Assembly (NCBI RefSeq): GCF_032452875.1
Contig: NC_083869.1
Span: 122,952,001-123,016,000 of the forward strand
Length of the DNA: 64,000 bases
Origin: Bos javanicus
Taxonomy: Eukaryota; Chordata; Mammalia; Artiodactyla; Bovidae
Direction: 5' to 3'
The notes under the pieces were generated by a model, which saw only the letters and a list, made by a program, of their open reading frames with translations, ran no database searches and was not told where the DNA came from. Made by a program: the position numbers and the translations under genes. This document shows positions 43,021-53,290 of the stretch, piece after piece (the stretch's first letter is position 1; the number at the start of each line of letters is the position of its first letter).

Positions 43021-43246
43021 TTAAGGTTCTTGGTTTCATGGAGTCTCTTCCCCTGGCCCAAGACAGAATTTATCAATTTTCCCACTCATTCATCCTTTTG
43101 TTCATTCATTTGTTCAGTTATAACCCAGCTTCCACTGAGATGGTGATGACAGAGGAGGCCCTGGCGTCCAAGGCTGGTCCTCTGAGCCCCGCTGTTTTCT
43201 GTGTCAGTTAGGTCACATCTCCCTGTCTCTGAGCTGTGTTGGGAAA

Positions 43247-43575
43247 AGTGAAAGTGAAAGTCACTCAGTCATGTCCTTCTCTTTGCCACCCCATGGACCA
43301 TAGCCCCCAGGCTCCTCTGTCCATGGAATTCTCCAGGCAAGAATACTGGAGTGGATTGTCATTCCCTTCTCCAGGGGATCTTCCCAACCCAGGGATTGAA
43401 CCCAGGTATCCCGCATTGCAGGGAGATTCTTTACCAGCCGAGCCACTAGAGAAGCCTAAGAATACTGGAGTTGATAGCCTATCCCTTCTCTAGGGGATCT
43501 TCCCAACCCAGGAATCGAACGGGGATCTCCTGCATTGCAGACAGATTCTTTACCAGTTGAGCTACCAGGGAGGCC
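43247..43575 (-). mobile_element. Dimeric Bov-tA SINE with 13-bp TSD
   Basis: Read on the minus strand: a 5' monomer with head and body, cut after 'tccagtattctta', directly joined to a second complete monomer with its own head and tail. One pair of perfect TSDs, ctgtgttgggaaa (43234-43246 and 43576-43588), encloses both, so the dimer was inserted as one unit. Confidence 0.93.
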
Positions 43576-43588
43576 CTGTGTTGGGAAA

Positions 43589-44139
43589 GGCATGTTTATG
43601 GCCATAACCATGCCATCCATGTCTGTGACTCCAGCGCCCACCTCAGCTGTCGGTAAGTGACAGTGAATCAGAAACCCAGACAGGAACAGATTTTGGAGGA
43701 GGGCCATGGGGTTTGGTGTCAGGATGCCTGAACCTCAGTTCCCCCACCTGTCAGGTGGAAACAATAACCCCCACCCTGGGGAATCATGAAGTGAAGGGGC
43801 CCAGCAGGAGTTACTGCAGGTGATCCTTGGCTTGTAGCTCCCTGATCTAGATGCCTTGGGGCCGGCCTGTCTCCCTCCCTCTGGAGAGAGCTTCTTGGGA
43901 GCAGCAGGGTCTGCTGGGCTCAGCATTGACTCCTCTCTCAAGGCCTGGAGCACAGGAGGTGCTCAGGAAAAGGTCTGATGAACAGAGTAGGTAGGTAAGT
44001 TTGCCAGTGATTGTTTGTCCAAGCCTCCACCGTGGTGCTGCCTGGGTCCTTGCTTCCAGAACGCCTCCTCAAACCACCCCTGTAACCACAGTGGGCTTGC
44101 TACTCTTCCTCTCCCGGGTGCCCTCACTTAATTGGGAGA
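43589..44139. other. Mixed unique DNA with MIR/L2 traces
   Basis: 'gaacctcagttcccccacct' (about 43730) is MIR-like, and 'gcctggagcacaggaggtgc' (about 43940) is L2-like. No gene seen. Confidence 0.4.
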
Positions 44140-44310
44140 TCTTCACATTTATTCATTCACTTGTTGCAAAAAATGTTTATTGTGGACTTACTACATGCCA
44201 AGCTCTGTTCAAGGCACTGCTTACAAGTTCTGAACAAAAAGTGATCCAATCCCTGCCCTTCCTGGTGGCACTTCCAGCCTAGAGGGGCAGATGGATGACA
44301 AGGGGAGAGA
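44140..44310 (-). mobile_element. L2/MIR-type remnant
   Basis: 'cacatttattcattcacttg', 'tttattgtggacttactaca' and 'tgccaagctctgttcaaggc' match the common 'tttattgagcacctactatgtgcc' block. Confidence 0.55.
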
Positions 44311-45279
44311 CTGTCCCTAGATACCGGGAGGGATATGAAAGGGAAGGGGGGCACCTGGCAGGTCGGGGAGGAGCTGGAGAGTGAAGGGGACTCCATTTAT
44401 CACCCCCCACCATGACCCCCTGCGCCTTGCACAAGCTATGTTGAGAGACCCCGGTGGTGGGAAGCAGAGTCCTGAGGGAAGTGGAAGTGACGGCAGTGGA
44501 GCTGGGAAGACAGCAGCAGCCCCACTGATGGAACCTGGGTGAGGGTGGGCAGGGCCTGGGTGCAAGAATGAGGAAGCCATGTCCTAGGCAAAACCCTGGC
44601 AGTGACCAGGCTGGCAGCCAGGTTAGTTCAGCTTTCTTAGGAACTAGACTCATCCCTGCCCCTGCCCCTCAGTGTCCATCCAGGGTGTCCATAGTCTACA
44701 AAGAACCCAGAGGGCAGGACCTTGGGGAGTGTACACATCATTCTTTTTCATCTGTTCCTTGCCTGTTCTGGTCTTTCTGGGAGGAGGCAGCCATGACATT
44801 CTTCCCTGGGTCTGAGGCATCCAGACAGAGGGTGGTGAGCAGGGAAGCGGCTGAACGAGAGAAGAGTTGACCTGGGGGGTGGATGGGGACTCTCCCTGGC
44901 CCTGCCAGCAGGAAAAAACTCAGGTCCCAGCCCCCAACAGATCCTGTCCTGCTGGCGCCTCTGAGTCCCTCCCCCCTGCAGCCCTGGTACAGAACTTGAG
45001 ACTTTCAGGGACCTGGGCTCAGTCTCCAGGCCCAGGGAGCAGCCTGCAGGCCCAGGTCCCTGCCCATGGGCTCGATATTCTGCTGCAGGATATTAGTTAA
45101 TGAGTCACGCTGTGGGGCTTGTTGGCCTGGCCACCCTACCATCCCAGTACACCTCAAGAAAAGGTCCAGGGTGCAGACAAGCCTGAGTCCAAGTGCCAGT
45201 CCAAACTGGCAGAGTCATGAGCCCCCCGGTGACAGTGACAGAGGCCAATGGGGCAGGAAAAAGAGCAGGCACAGGCTTG
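44311..45279. other. Unique GC-rich sequence
   Basis: No repeat recognised. The minus frames 44279-44653 and 44317-44580 lack known motifs. Confidence 0.4.
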
Positions 45280-45420
45280 GGGGGGTACACCCTGGCTTAG
45301 CCACTTACTCTGTGACTTTGAGACAAGAAATTTCACCTCTGTGAGTCTCCATTTCCCATGTGGGGAATAGCCCAGCTTCTTCTCTCCCAGGCTTGTTCTG
45401 AGGATGATGTTGAATGTTTG
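45280..45420 (+). mobile_element. MIR SINE remnant
   Basis: 'ccacttactctgtgactttg', 'tttcacctctgtgagtctcc' and 'cttgttctgaggatgatgtt' give the sense MIR. Confidence 0.7.
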
Positions 45421-45429
45421 CTCTGAATT

Positions 45430-45580
45430 CATTCATGCTGAGACTACAGACTCCCTTTGCCTGTGATACCTTCTGTACTGTTCATCTAATGAACTTCTAT
45501 TCATCCTTCAAAACCCAACCAAACTATCCCATCCCCTCCTCTAATGACATCTGTTATTTCAGCTTTCAGCATCCATTCCT
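45430..45580 (+). mobile_element. L2 LINE fragment
   Basis: 'cagactccctttgcctgtga', 'tctattcatccttcaaaacc' and 'ccctcctctaatgacatctg' follow L2. Confidence 0.5.
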
Positions 45581-46800
45581 CTCATGGTGACAGTACCTTG
45601 GTATCTCCTGGGGAGTCACCTCCCAGCCCACCGTGAGTCATGAGGTTCTGGAGAAGGTGAGTGAGCTGTGGTCTCAGGGAGGGCACAGCCACTCAGAGGT
45701 TCCAGATGGAGGCAGAGATGGAACAGGGAGCAGAGACCCCGACTCCCTCTCCTTCTGCCCTCGGGACTCCTTTGGGGCCTCTCAGTGGTCCAAACCCATG
45801 AAAATCCATCTGTGAAGAAACCTTGGTATAGTCCACCCCTCCCAGCACAGAATAGGACAGAGCAGGAGGAAATGGGTCAGCGGGCAGGAGCAGGGAAGGA
45901 GGAGCGGCAGCCACGGAGTATTCCTGAAAGTGTTAACAGTGTTACCTTGGGGTGCATTTTAAAGGTTTTAGACTCTATGTTTTGACCTTATTTTTGTAAC
46001 AAGAACAGACCATTTTAAAACAATAAAGTCACTTCTTTCAAGTGACCAGAAGCTGGGGAGCCATGCAGAAACCCCACAGTGCCTCCACACTCAGGAGCAG
46101 AATGTGGGTGAGGAACAGGTGAACCTGACCCTGTGACCCCCACTGGGAAACCGGGTCTCAGAGGCTCGTTGAGGCTCAGCAGTGCACTGGTGCTGGGGTG
46201 ACAAGTGGCCTGGATGCCTCTGACCTGCTGTGTGACCTGAGGGAGTCTCGGCCCCTGTCCCATGCTGTGCAGGCGGTTCTCCTCTGGCCTCTAAGGACCT
46301 TTCCCCTTCCTGCGCACAGAAGTCCTCCAAGAGGTAGAAGAGTGTGGATCCCGCCAGGAGCCCCAGCTTTTCCTGTGAACACAGACTGATGACTCTGAAC
46401 CTGTTTATTGTGAGAAAGAGCGGACACGTGGCCCGGGAAGTGCTTGGGGTGCTTCTAGGATGATTAAAACCCAGTGATGAAGACTCATACTCAGAGTTTT
46501 CTGGGATGAGCAAGAAAACCGAGGGTCAGGTGCTGGGGCAGCCTGTCTGGGAAGGCAAGGGGAGCACCTGGGGCTGCAAGGAGGAGCCTGGCAGCTGGAG
46601 GTGGTGCAGAGACCAGGGCCAGGGTTGGGGCGGCGCCCCTACTGTCCTTACTGGGAGGTGTGACCTTGGACCAGCTTCTCTGCCTCAGTTTCTCCACCTA
46701 TAAAATGAAGGAGTCAAACAGAATCCCTGTGTTCCTGACCTGCTCTGTGTCCACACTGAGTGGAGAAACTGGCAACCGGTCAAACCGCAGGCAGAGGTCT
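45581..46800. other. Unique sequence with weak MIR traces
   Basis: MIR-like phrases at about 46130-46250 and 46660-46720 ('cctcagtttctccacctata'). A small hairpin (gtcactt/aagtgac, 46028-46046) follows an aataaa. No gene supported. Confidence 0.35.
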
Positions 46801-46962
46801 CCATCATCATTATCGTCATCACCACCATCCTCACCATCACCACCACCATCGTTTTCAGCACCATTACCATCATCACCACCATCACCGTTATTATTACCTT
46901 TACCTTCATCATCACCATCATCGTCTTCATTATCATCACCTTCTTCATCACTATAATCACTA
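46801..46962. repeat. (ATC)n-type trinucleotide array, about 160 bp
   Basis: Imperfect catcac/caccat/tatcat triplets. Both strands stay open through it (His-rich on +, Met/Val-rich on -) because triplet repeats avoid stops, so these frames are not genes. Confidence 0.9.
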
Positions 46963-46969
46963 GGAAGAG

Positions 46970-47185
46970 TTAGCTAGTGAATACTTCCCATATACTAGAC
47001 AGTGTAAAGAGATTGGCTTGCTTCTTCTCACTGACTATTCATTATTATCGTACCCAATTTATAGCTGAGGAAACAGGCTCAGAGAAACCAAACAACCCAA
47101 GATCATGGAACCACTAAGGAGCCAGTTGGCAGGGACTGAAATTAGGACTGAATGACTCCAGAACATGAGGCTTTAACCATGCAGG
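46970..47185 (-). mobile_element. MIR SINE remnant
   Basis: 'gtgaatacttcccatatact', 'gctgaggaaacaggctcaga' and 'gagccagttggcagggactg' give the antisense MIR. Confidence 0.7.
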
Positions 47186-47230
47186 CATAAGCCCCTGTCT
47201 GCTGTGTGAAGCCAGATCTCAGCAGACTCT

Positions 47231-47410
47231 TACATCACTCAGTCGTGTCCAACTCTCTGCAACCCCATGGACGTCCACGGAATTTTCTAGGCCAGAATAC
47301 TGGAGTGGGTAGCCTTTCCCTTCTCCAGGGGATCTCTCCAACCCAGGGATCGAACTCAGGTCTCTTGTATTGCGGGTGGATTCTTTACCAGCTGTGCCAC
47401 AAGGAAAGCC
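47231..47410 (-). mobile_element. Bov-tA SINE
   Basis: Antisense copy from 'tacatcactcagtcgtgtcc' to 'gccacaaggaaagccc'. Diverged in the tail. Confidence 0.9.
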
Positions 47411-48929
47411 CCTGGCAACACCGGGGACCATTTTCTACTATCCTCTCATGGTCCAGCAGGGGAAAGAGGCCAGAGAGAGGAAGGGATTTGTCCAAGGTCA
47501 TGTTTTGGGCTAGAGGCAGAACTGGGCCCAGAAAATGCTTCTCCTCTTCTGTCTCTTTTTCCTCCACCTCTACATTGCTTCCAAGGATGTGCTCTCTAAC
47601 CCCTCAAATATTCCACTTATCCCACAAAGTCTTAAGGACACAAAGGACTCTGTGCCATAAGAGAGTGCAAGAAGAGGCCAAACCCAGATTTTTCCCAAGG
47701 ACGTTCCTTTGCAGAGGTGACCACTCACACACACGGCTAATTAATCCTGTTTCCAGACAGGCTGTGGAATGAACTTTCAAAGGGAAATGGCCAGCAAGTG
47801 GCAGGGAGGTCAGGAAGCCATGGGCGTGGAGGTGAGACTCCAGGGCTCAGGCCCAAGGGTCAGGGTCTGGTCAGAAGCAAATGGCAGAGCAGAGGCACGG
47901 CCACCCTTGAAACTTGAAAAACACCCAGTTTGGATACGCTCAGGGACTCGCAGACCTGGAAAGCTCACCTTTGGAGGCAGACACACCACGTGGAATGCAG
48001 GAGGTCAGTCACCCAGGGGTCCGTGGTGGCTCTGGACTCCAGCAGTTTGTACCCAGGCTCCATGGACATGGGAGCAGCTCCAGGACCCATAGCCCAGCCC
48101 CCCATGGCTGTGAGCCCCTGACTCTGCCCCTTGGATGAGGGATGGGGAGCTGCCCTCTGCTGGGGTCTGCAGCCTCCACCTGGGCTCGGGCAGAGAGGAG
48201 CAGCTGAGCTAACTTCATGGAGATCCAGGAGTCCCTGGCAGCAGACCGGACCCAGGGGTCCTGGTGTCCCCTCTGTGGACACACTTAGGCTGTTCAGTCT
48301 GGCTTTGGAGGTGAACTCAGCACTGGAGTCCCAGCACCTCTGTTTCTAAGAAGTGTGCCCCGGCCTCTCAGCTCATCTCAGTGACCCCCAGGTTCTGTTT
48401 GCCAAACGAGTTCAGGACACCTGGCTCCCAGGCTGCCCCAAGGACCACATAAGAAGGTACTGTCTCTTCCATCACAGAAGCACCATTTCTTGTGTTGATA
48501 ATTTATACCTTTCTCTGAATCCTCCAAGCAAGAAAGATGCTGTCACTCTCTCCTCTGCTGACAAGGACACAGAGGCTCTACCAGGTCAGGCATACCCTTC
48601 AAGTCCACAATCACGAGTGGCCCAGCCTAGCCTCCTGCGGCCCTGCCTGCATGTCCCCCTTTTGGCTGCCAGGTCCTTCTGCAATGACAAAATGCCTGTT
48701 GTTAAGGGACCTTCTTTTCAGCAGAGCAAACGCAGTGCTTTTGGACATGCGCTGAACCAGGCAGGGCTTGGCCACACATGGCCTTTTTGGGGACATTTGT
48801 TTATGAACCCAGGCCAGGCAATCTGGTTACATGTGTTGAGATATTGCTCTGTGTGGCTTGATGGTCCCTCTGTGAGGGGACAGATTGTCCTGACATATTG
48901 TTGGTGGGGAGGCAAGGGGGAGGGACACA
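47411..48929. other. Unique sequence, 1.5 kb
   Basis: Holds the longest frames not built on a repeat (+ 48353-49027, 224 codons). That frame ends in a purine-rich low-complexity run and partly in a SINE. No domain recognised. Confidence 0.4.
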
Positions 48930-49000
48930 GAGAAATACGACAGCGAGACAGAGATGAAGGCAGAGAGAGACAGAGGCAGAGACAGAGAGAGGGTATGTTC
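48930..49000 (+). repeat. Purine-rich (ACAGAG)n-like tract
   Basis: Loose gacagaggcagagaga repetition just left of a SINE. Confidence 0.7.
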
Positions 49001-49022
49001 ACACTTCCACAGCAGGACATGA

Positions 49023-49232
49023 AGTGAAAGTGAAAAGTGTTAGTCACTCAGTTGTGACCGACTCTTTGCAACCCCATGGACTATAGCCCACCACGCTCCC
49101 CTAATCTGTGGAATTCTCCAGGCAAGAATACTGGAGTGGGTTGCTATTCCCTTCTCCAGGGGATCTTCCCAACCCAGGGATCGAATCTGAGTTGCCTGCA
49201 TTGCAGGCAGATTCTTTACCATCTGAGCTGAC
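49023..49232 (-). mobile_element. Bov-tA SINE
   Basis: Antisense copy ('gttagtcactcagttgtgac' to 'attctttaccatctgagct') lacking the last part of the head. Confidence 0.92.
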
Positions 49233-49821
49233 ATAGTGAACACCGAAATGAGCTGCTTTTTAATATCACTAGAATGTCTAAAGGATTTTGAAAAAACATG
49301 ATGGCTCAGAACCCTCCCCCCAGCAGAAACAGGAGGACACTTGCAGGCAAGGGGGCCCTCAGAGCACAGGGGCTCCTATGGATCATGCAGGCAGGGGACC
49401 CCCAAGGGGCAGGTCTTCACTGACCAGCGACCAGAGCTGTTAGCCATGTGCAGAGTAGGAGTGGGCAGAGAAGATGGATTGTCTTCCAAATATGAGGGGA
49501 CAAATCCTGTTAGCTAGCAGGGACTGTGAGGCCCTTGTATCCACCCAGGAAACGTTTGTGTTGCCTGTGTTGGGCTGTGAGGTTCCAGCCCTGGAGGGGC
49601 TCAGGGAGCAGTTGGAGGAACCCAGGCACAGAAAGGTGTGACATGAGCCTCCCCGGCTTTTCCTGAGCACCTACTGTGTGCATGCCCCGGGCTGTGTGCT
49701 CCCCGTGATGCTCTCACCCTGGCCTACCTCCACCCCAGGCGGACTGCTGTTTCCCCATCCTGACAGAGGGAAAATGGGGTTCAGGCCGGTTGTGTCTGGT
49801 CCAAGCTCTCGCAGCCAGGAA
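49233..49821. other. Unique sequence
   Basis: A faint L2/MIR-type block ('gagcacctactgtgtgcatg') at about 49665-49690. No gene seen. Confidence 0.4.
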
Positions 49822-50150
49822 GGGGCCCCTTCCTTATCTCTTGCTGCATAACAAATGCCCCAAAAGGCTTAGCTTTAAAAACAACACCCTGAAAGAAGTC
49901 AGAACTGGTGGACTGGGTCTGTGCCTCCTGCTGCAGAGGCAGGGGGCTCACCTGGGACTACAGATTATTTTCTGGTGCTCACTCATGTGGCTGGCAAACT
50001 GGTGCCAGTGTCAGTTAGCTGTGAGTTCCTAGGCTGTATGTGGGGTCTCCAAGCTCTCCCTGCGGCCTTTCTAAGGGCGGCTCCAGATTCTTCACACCAT
50101 GGAGGTGCACTCACAGGAACAGGCATCCTGTGAGACAGAGATGGAGGATG

Positions 50151-50232
50151 TACTAGGTTGGCCAAGAAATTCATTTGGGCTTTTCCATATGATGTTAAGG
50201 AAAACCCCAAATGAACATTTGGCCAAGCCATT
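50151..50232. mobile_element. Mariner-type miniature element (palindromic)
   Basis: An about 80-bp palindrome. The terminal inverted repeats start aggttggccaag on the left and end ggccaagcc on the right, with a short centre around 50189-50196. This is the layout of the ruminant mariner miniature elements, analogous to human MADE1. It preferentially inserts at TA; a TA lies at the left edge. No transposase is encoded. Confidence 0.85.
50155..50229 (+). ncRNA. Candidate microRNA hairpin of the miR-2284/2285 type
   Basis: The mariner palindrome would fold into an about 31-bp imperfect stem (50156-50186 with about 50199-50229) and a short loop, a size and shape suited to Drosha/Dicer. The ruminant miR-2284 and miR-2285 families are known to come from such mariner hairpins. 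Whether this copy is transcribed and processed is unknown; the strand given is arbitrary. Confidence 0.4.
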
Positions 50233-50650
50233 CTTACCTTTACAATGTAGCCTTGGGAGTCACGTAGCATCACTTCTGCAGAAGTCACCAGCCTGAGAAA
50301 GTTCAAGGGGAGGGCACTTAGATCCCATCACCACAGCAGGAACATCTTGTACATTACAAGCAGAATCTGTGGATGGGAATTATTTTAGAGCCATCTACGG
50401 TCCAGCCACAGTTGCCCTTGGCCTGTGCCTCACACATGCTCAGCTCTTTTCTGCCTCAAGGTCTTGGCACCGAGGGCTGTTTCCATGGCTGGTTATTTAT
50501 TATTATCCTTTAGATTTTAGTTTAAATGCCACTCCCTGACATTTCTCATTCTCCTGCCTAAGTGGGTCCTTTGGCGACACCCTGGTCACTCCCATTATTC
50601 ATCTTCTCCTTCTTCCCTAGAACTAGGAACTGTGGTGTGCAGTGAGCATG

Positions 50651-50863
50651 CTGGTTGTGGCTGTGGTTTAGTCGCTAAGTTGTGTCTGACCCTTGCACTC
50701 CAGAGACTGTATACCGCCAGGCTCCTCTGTCCATGGGATTTCCCAGGCAAGAATACTGAAGTGGGTTGCCATTTCCTTCTCCAGGAGATCTTCCCAGGCC
50801 CAGGAATTGAACCTGGGTCTCCTGCATTGCAGGTAGATTCGTTACCTACTGAGCTATGAGGGA
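50651..50863 (-). mobile_element. Bov-tA SINE with 10-bp TSD
   Basis: Antisense copy ('gtttagtcgctaagttgtgt' to 'ttacctactgagctatgagg'). TSDs agtgagcatg at 50641-50650 and 50864-50873. Confidence 0.94.
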
Positions 50864-50979
50864 AGTGAGCATGGGGCCTTGCCCAACAGAGAATGTTTCT
50901 TAGCTTTTCCCACGTCACAGCTGGGGAGCATGGGGATCATGTGACTGTCTGGCCCATGTTACCTGAGCACGGGATGTAT

Positions 50980-51540
50980 GTGCTATGGATTACAGCGATC
51001 CCCCAGGTGAGCCACGATGGAGGATTGGGCGGAGCTCTACCTAAGGATGGTGGTGAGAAGCAGTCAAATTCTGGATGGATTTTGGAGGTGAAATCAGCCT
51101 GGTCTGCTAGAGACTGGGTGTGGGGTGTCCCCCATGAGGGGTGACAGCAGGGGGTGATGAAGGTAACACCGAGATTTTGGCTTGAGCAACTGAGATGAGT
51201 GTGTGAACGGAGATGGGGGAGCCTTGGGGAGAGCAGGTCTGGGGAGAAGTTGCGGAGTTTCCTTTGGGCCACGTGAACCCTGTGAGGTCGGTCAGACCAC
51301 CGAGAGCAGGGATAGGCAGCCTGGCGGAGGCCCTGGAGGAACGAACGGGGGCTGGGCTGAAGCTGTTTTACATTTGTAAGTTGTCAGTGCAGAGTTGATA
51401 TTTAAAACCATAGGATGGATGAGATCACCATGGTTTCTAGTGGACGAGTGAAGACCAACCCTCAGTATTAGGACTTGGAGAAGGGAAGACCAGAGATCTT
51501 TCCTAGAAGCCAAGTGAAGGAAAGGCTTCAGGGGGACCGT
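50980..51540 (+). mobile_element. Old mammalian repeat (same unnamed family as 7060), long copy
   Basis: 'caccgagattttggcttgag', 'gtgtgaacggagatggggga', 'tgatatttaaaaccatagga' and 'ctagaagccaagtgaaggaa' follow the downstream half of the family over 0.55 kb. Confidence 0.5.
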
Positions 51541-51614
51541 TGGCCAACTGTGTCCAGATGAACTGCTCTGCCGAGTCTGGTGAGGACTGAGGATTGATAT
51601 TGGATTCAGCACCA

Positions 51615-51886
51615 TGGAGGTCACAGGTGACACAGGGTCAGCACTGACGTGGAGGTCACAGGTGACCTGGGGCCACTGCTGACGGGGAAGCCACTGACAG
51701 GGAGGTCATCACAGGTGACAGGGAGGTCACTACTGACAGGGAGGTCACTTCTGACAGGGAGGTCACTTCTGACAGGGAGGTCACAGGTGACCTGGGGCCA
51801 CTGCTGACAGGGAAGCCACTGACAGAAAGGTCATCACAGGTGACAAGGAGGTTACAGGTGACCCGGGGGCCACTGCTAACAGGGAC
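51615..51886 (+). repeat. Minisatellite, 18-bp unit with 125-bp higher-order period
   Basis: Variants of tgacagggaggtcacttc repeat across about 270 bp. A larger block (from about 51651) recurs about 125 bp later (from about 51776) with few changes, showing a higher-order duplication. The minus frame reads serine/valine/threonine repeats by default. Confidence 0.9.
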
Positions 51887-52087
51887 TGATGGGAGTGAGA
51901 GCCTCAGGGGAGTGGGTTTAAAAGAGGTTGGGAGGAGAGGGGTTGGGGCCATTGAGGAAAGACAGCCCATTGGAGGCATTTCCTTGGAAAGCAATACAAA
52001 GTATGAAAGAAGCATGTGGGGTGTTAGGATGAGGGTCAGCCTGTGTTCTGCGCTATGGAGCAGTGGTCCTGCCTCTCCCTCCATCAG

Positions 52088-52195
52088 GTGCTGAGTTCCT
52101 TAAGGGCAGGAAGTGTTTCCGTGTTCATCTGATTGTATCCATTGCCTGGCAAAGTACTGGACTTGAAGCAGATGCTTAGGAAATGTTGGCCTGAG
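52088..52195 (+). mobile_element. L2 LINE 3'-end fragment
   Basis: 'tgagttccttaagggcagga', 'tgtatccattgcctggcaaa' and 'gcagatgcttaggaaatgtt' follow the L2 3' end. An AGGG run follows at 52194-52212. Confidence 0.65.
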
Positions 52196-52269
52196 GGAGG
52201 GAGGGAGGGAGGTTCTGCCTGTCTGTCTGGCCTCACTCGAGCTTTCAGAGGAGCTGGGAGGGTGGGCTG

Positions 52270-52480
52270 TGTATTAGGAGGCGTGCAGGCTGCAGAATCA
52301 ACAAGCCAACTCCCACATCCCCCAGCTGGTGACCTTGCTCAAGTCCCTGAACTACCCCAGGCTCAGTTTCTTCATCTAGAGAAGGGACATAACATTACCT
52401 CCTTGTAGGATTGGTGGTGAAATCTAGAGATAAAATGTTTGAAAAGAACTAGCAGGGCCCCTGTGACATCCCTGGCCCTC
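52270..52480 (+). mobile_element. MIR SINE remnant
   Basis: 'ccttgctcaagtccctgaac', 'caggctcagtttcttcatct' and 'acctccttgtaggattggtg' give the sense MIR. Confidence 0.75.
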
Positions 52481-52534
52481 AGAGTCACTATCTCTTATCA
52501 TAATCCTGAAGCCCTGGATAGTAAATGTGCTCAC

Positions 52535-52745
52535 CATTGCCCAGTCGTTTAGCACCTGCAGCCTTTGTCTCTTACCTAATCCATACAACAGCCCTTCAAA
52601 GTAGAGGCCACCTCTTCATTTTAGAGATGAGGAAACAGAGGTTCAGGAAGGCAGTTTCCTCACCCAAAGTCATAGCCTTTGCCCGGCAGAGCTCAGACTT
52701 GAACCTACATCAGGCTGACTCCAAAGGCTGCGCCTGTAGCTGCAC
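52535..52745 (-). mobile_element. MIR SINE remnant
   Basis: 'ttttagagatgaggaaacag', 'cctcacccaaagtcatagcc' and 'agacttgaacctacatcagg' give the antisense MIR. Confidence 0.75.
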
Positions 52746-52794
52746 TGCGGCCTGTCTGGGGGGTGTCGGAAACCAGGGGACCCCTTGATGCAAT

Positions 52795-53290
52795 GCCAAA
52801 TGTGATCAGTGGCCTGCGCGCTGACTTTCAAAGGCTGTGAAATGAGTCAGAGCCGGTGGCCTCTCGGACAAGGTGGCCTGGAGCAAAGGGATTGAATGGG
52901 ACAGCCTGACTCTGCCCAGGGCCGCCCGCGGAGCAGACGTGGGGTAGAGGCCCCGCCGCCCCACTCCAGTCATGAGATTCTCTATAAGTGCTGAGGGGCC
53001 AGCTGCCTATTTACTGCCTGGAGCTAAATTTTGTTCTTTATGTCATCATAAATCTGGCTGTAGGAACCTGCCAAGGTAATTATTACCTCTCACCACCTCT
53101 CTGCCGGGCCCTGATTGGGACATGTTATACATCCTGGGCACCCAGAAGACGGAGCCGTGACTTTGATGGATGCTAAGGCCATTTGCAAGGCCCTGATTGA
53201 GAGCGGGGCCTGGCTGTTCCCTGTTACCAGGCTCCTACTGACCTCCCCTGGCAACCCTTACTGGACAGGGGCTTAATAGACACCCTCAGG
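52795..53290. promoter_or_regulatory. Candidate conserved noncoding block
   Basis: Half a kilobase without recognisable repeats. It has clusters of CpG (gggccgcccgcgg), a TPA-site-like atgagtcag, tgtcatcataaat, and the near-palindrome ggtaat-t-attacc (53075-53087), which carries two opposed TAAT cores. Motif content and the lack of repeats suggest constraint; function is inferred. Confidence 0.35.

Larger units (their letters stand above)
49822..50400 (-). mobile_element. Old LTR-like repeat split by a mariner element
   Basis: 'ttgctgcataacaaatgccc', 'actcatgtggctggcaaact' and 'gtcacgtagcatcacttctg' occur in this order in an old mammalian LTR-type repeat whose name I cannot fix. The mariner hairpin at 50151 interrupts it. 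Confidence 0.5.

Noticed and set aside
46028..46046. Histone-type 3' stem-loop after an AATAAA
   Set aside because: The stem gtcactt/aagtgac does not match the histone stem-loop, and no histone frame lies upstream.
46685..46963. Met/Val-rich and His-rich frames
   Set aside because: Translations of a triplet repeat, open by composition.
47206..47772. Plus frame of 188 codons
   Set aside because: Begins inside an antisense SINE; the rest shows no motif.
48353..49027. Plus frame of 224 codons
   Set aside because: Longest frame outside known elements, but it has no domain, no good codon signal, and ends in a purine-rich run and the edge of a SINE.
51615..51886. CRISPR-like spaced repeats
   Set aside because: Eukaryotic minisatellite: the intervening pieces are variants of the same unit, not unique spacers, and the context is mammalian.
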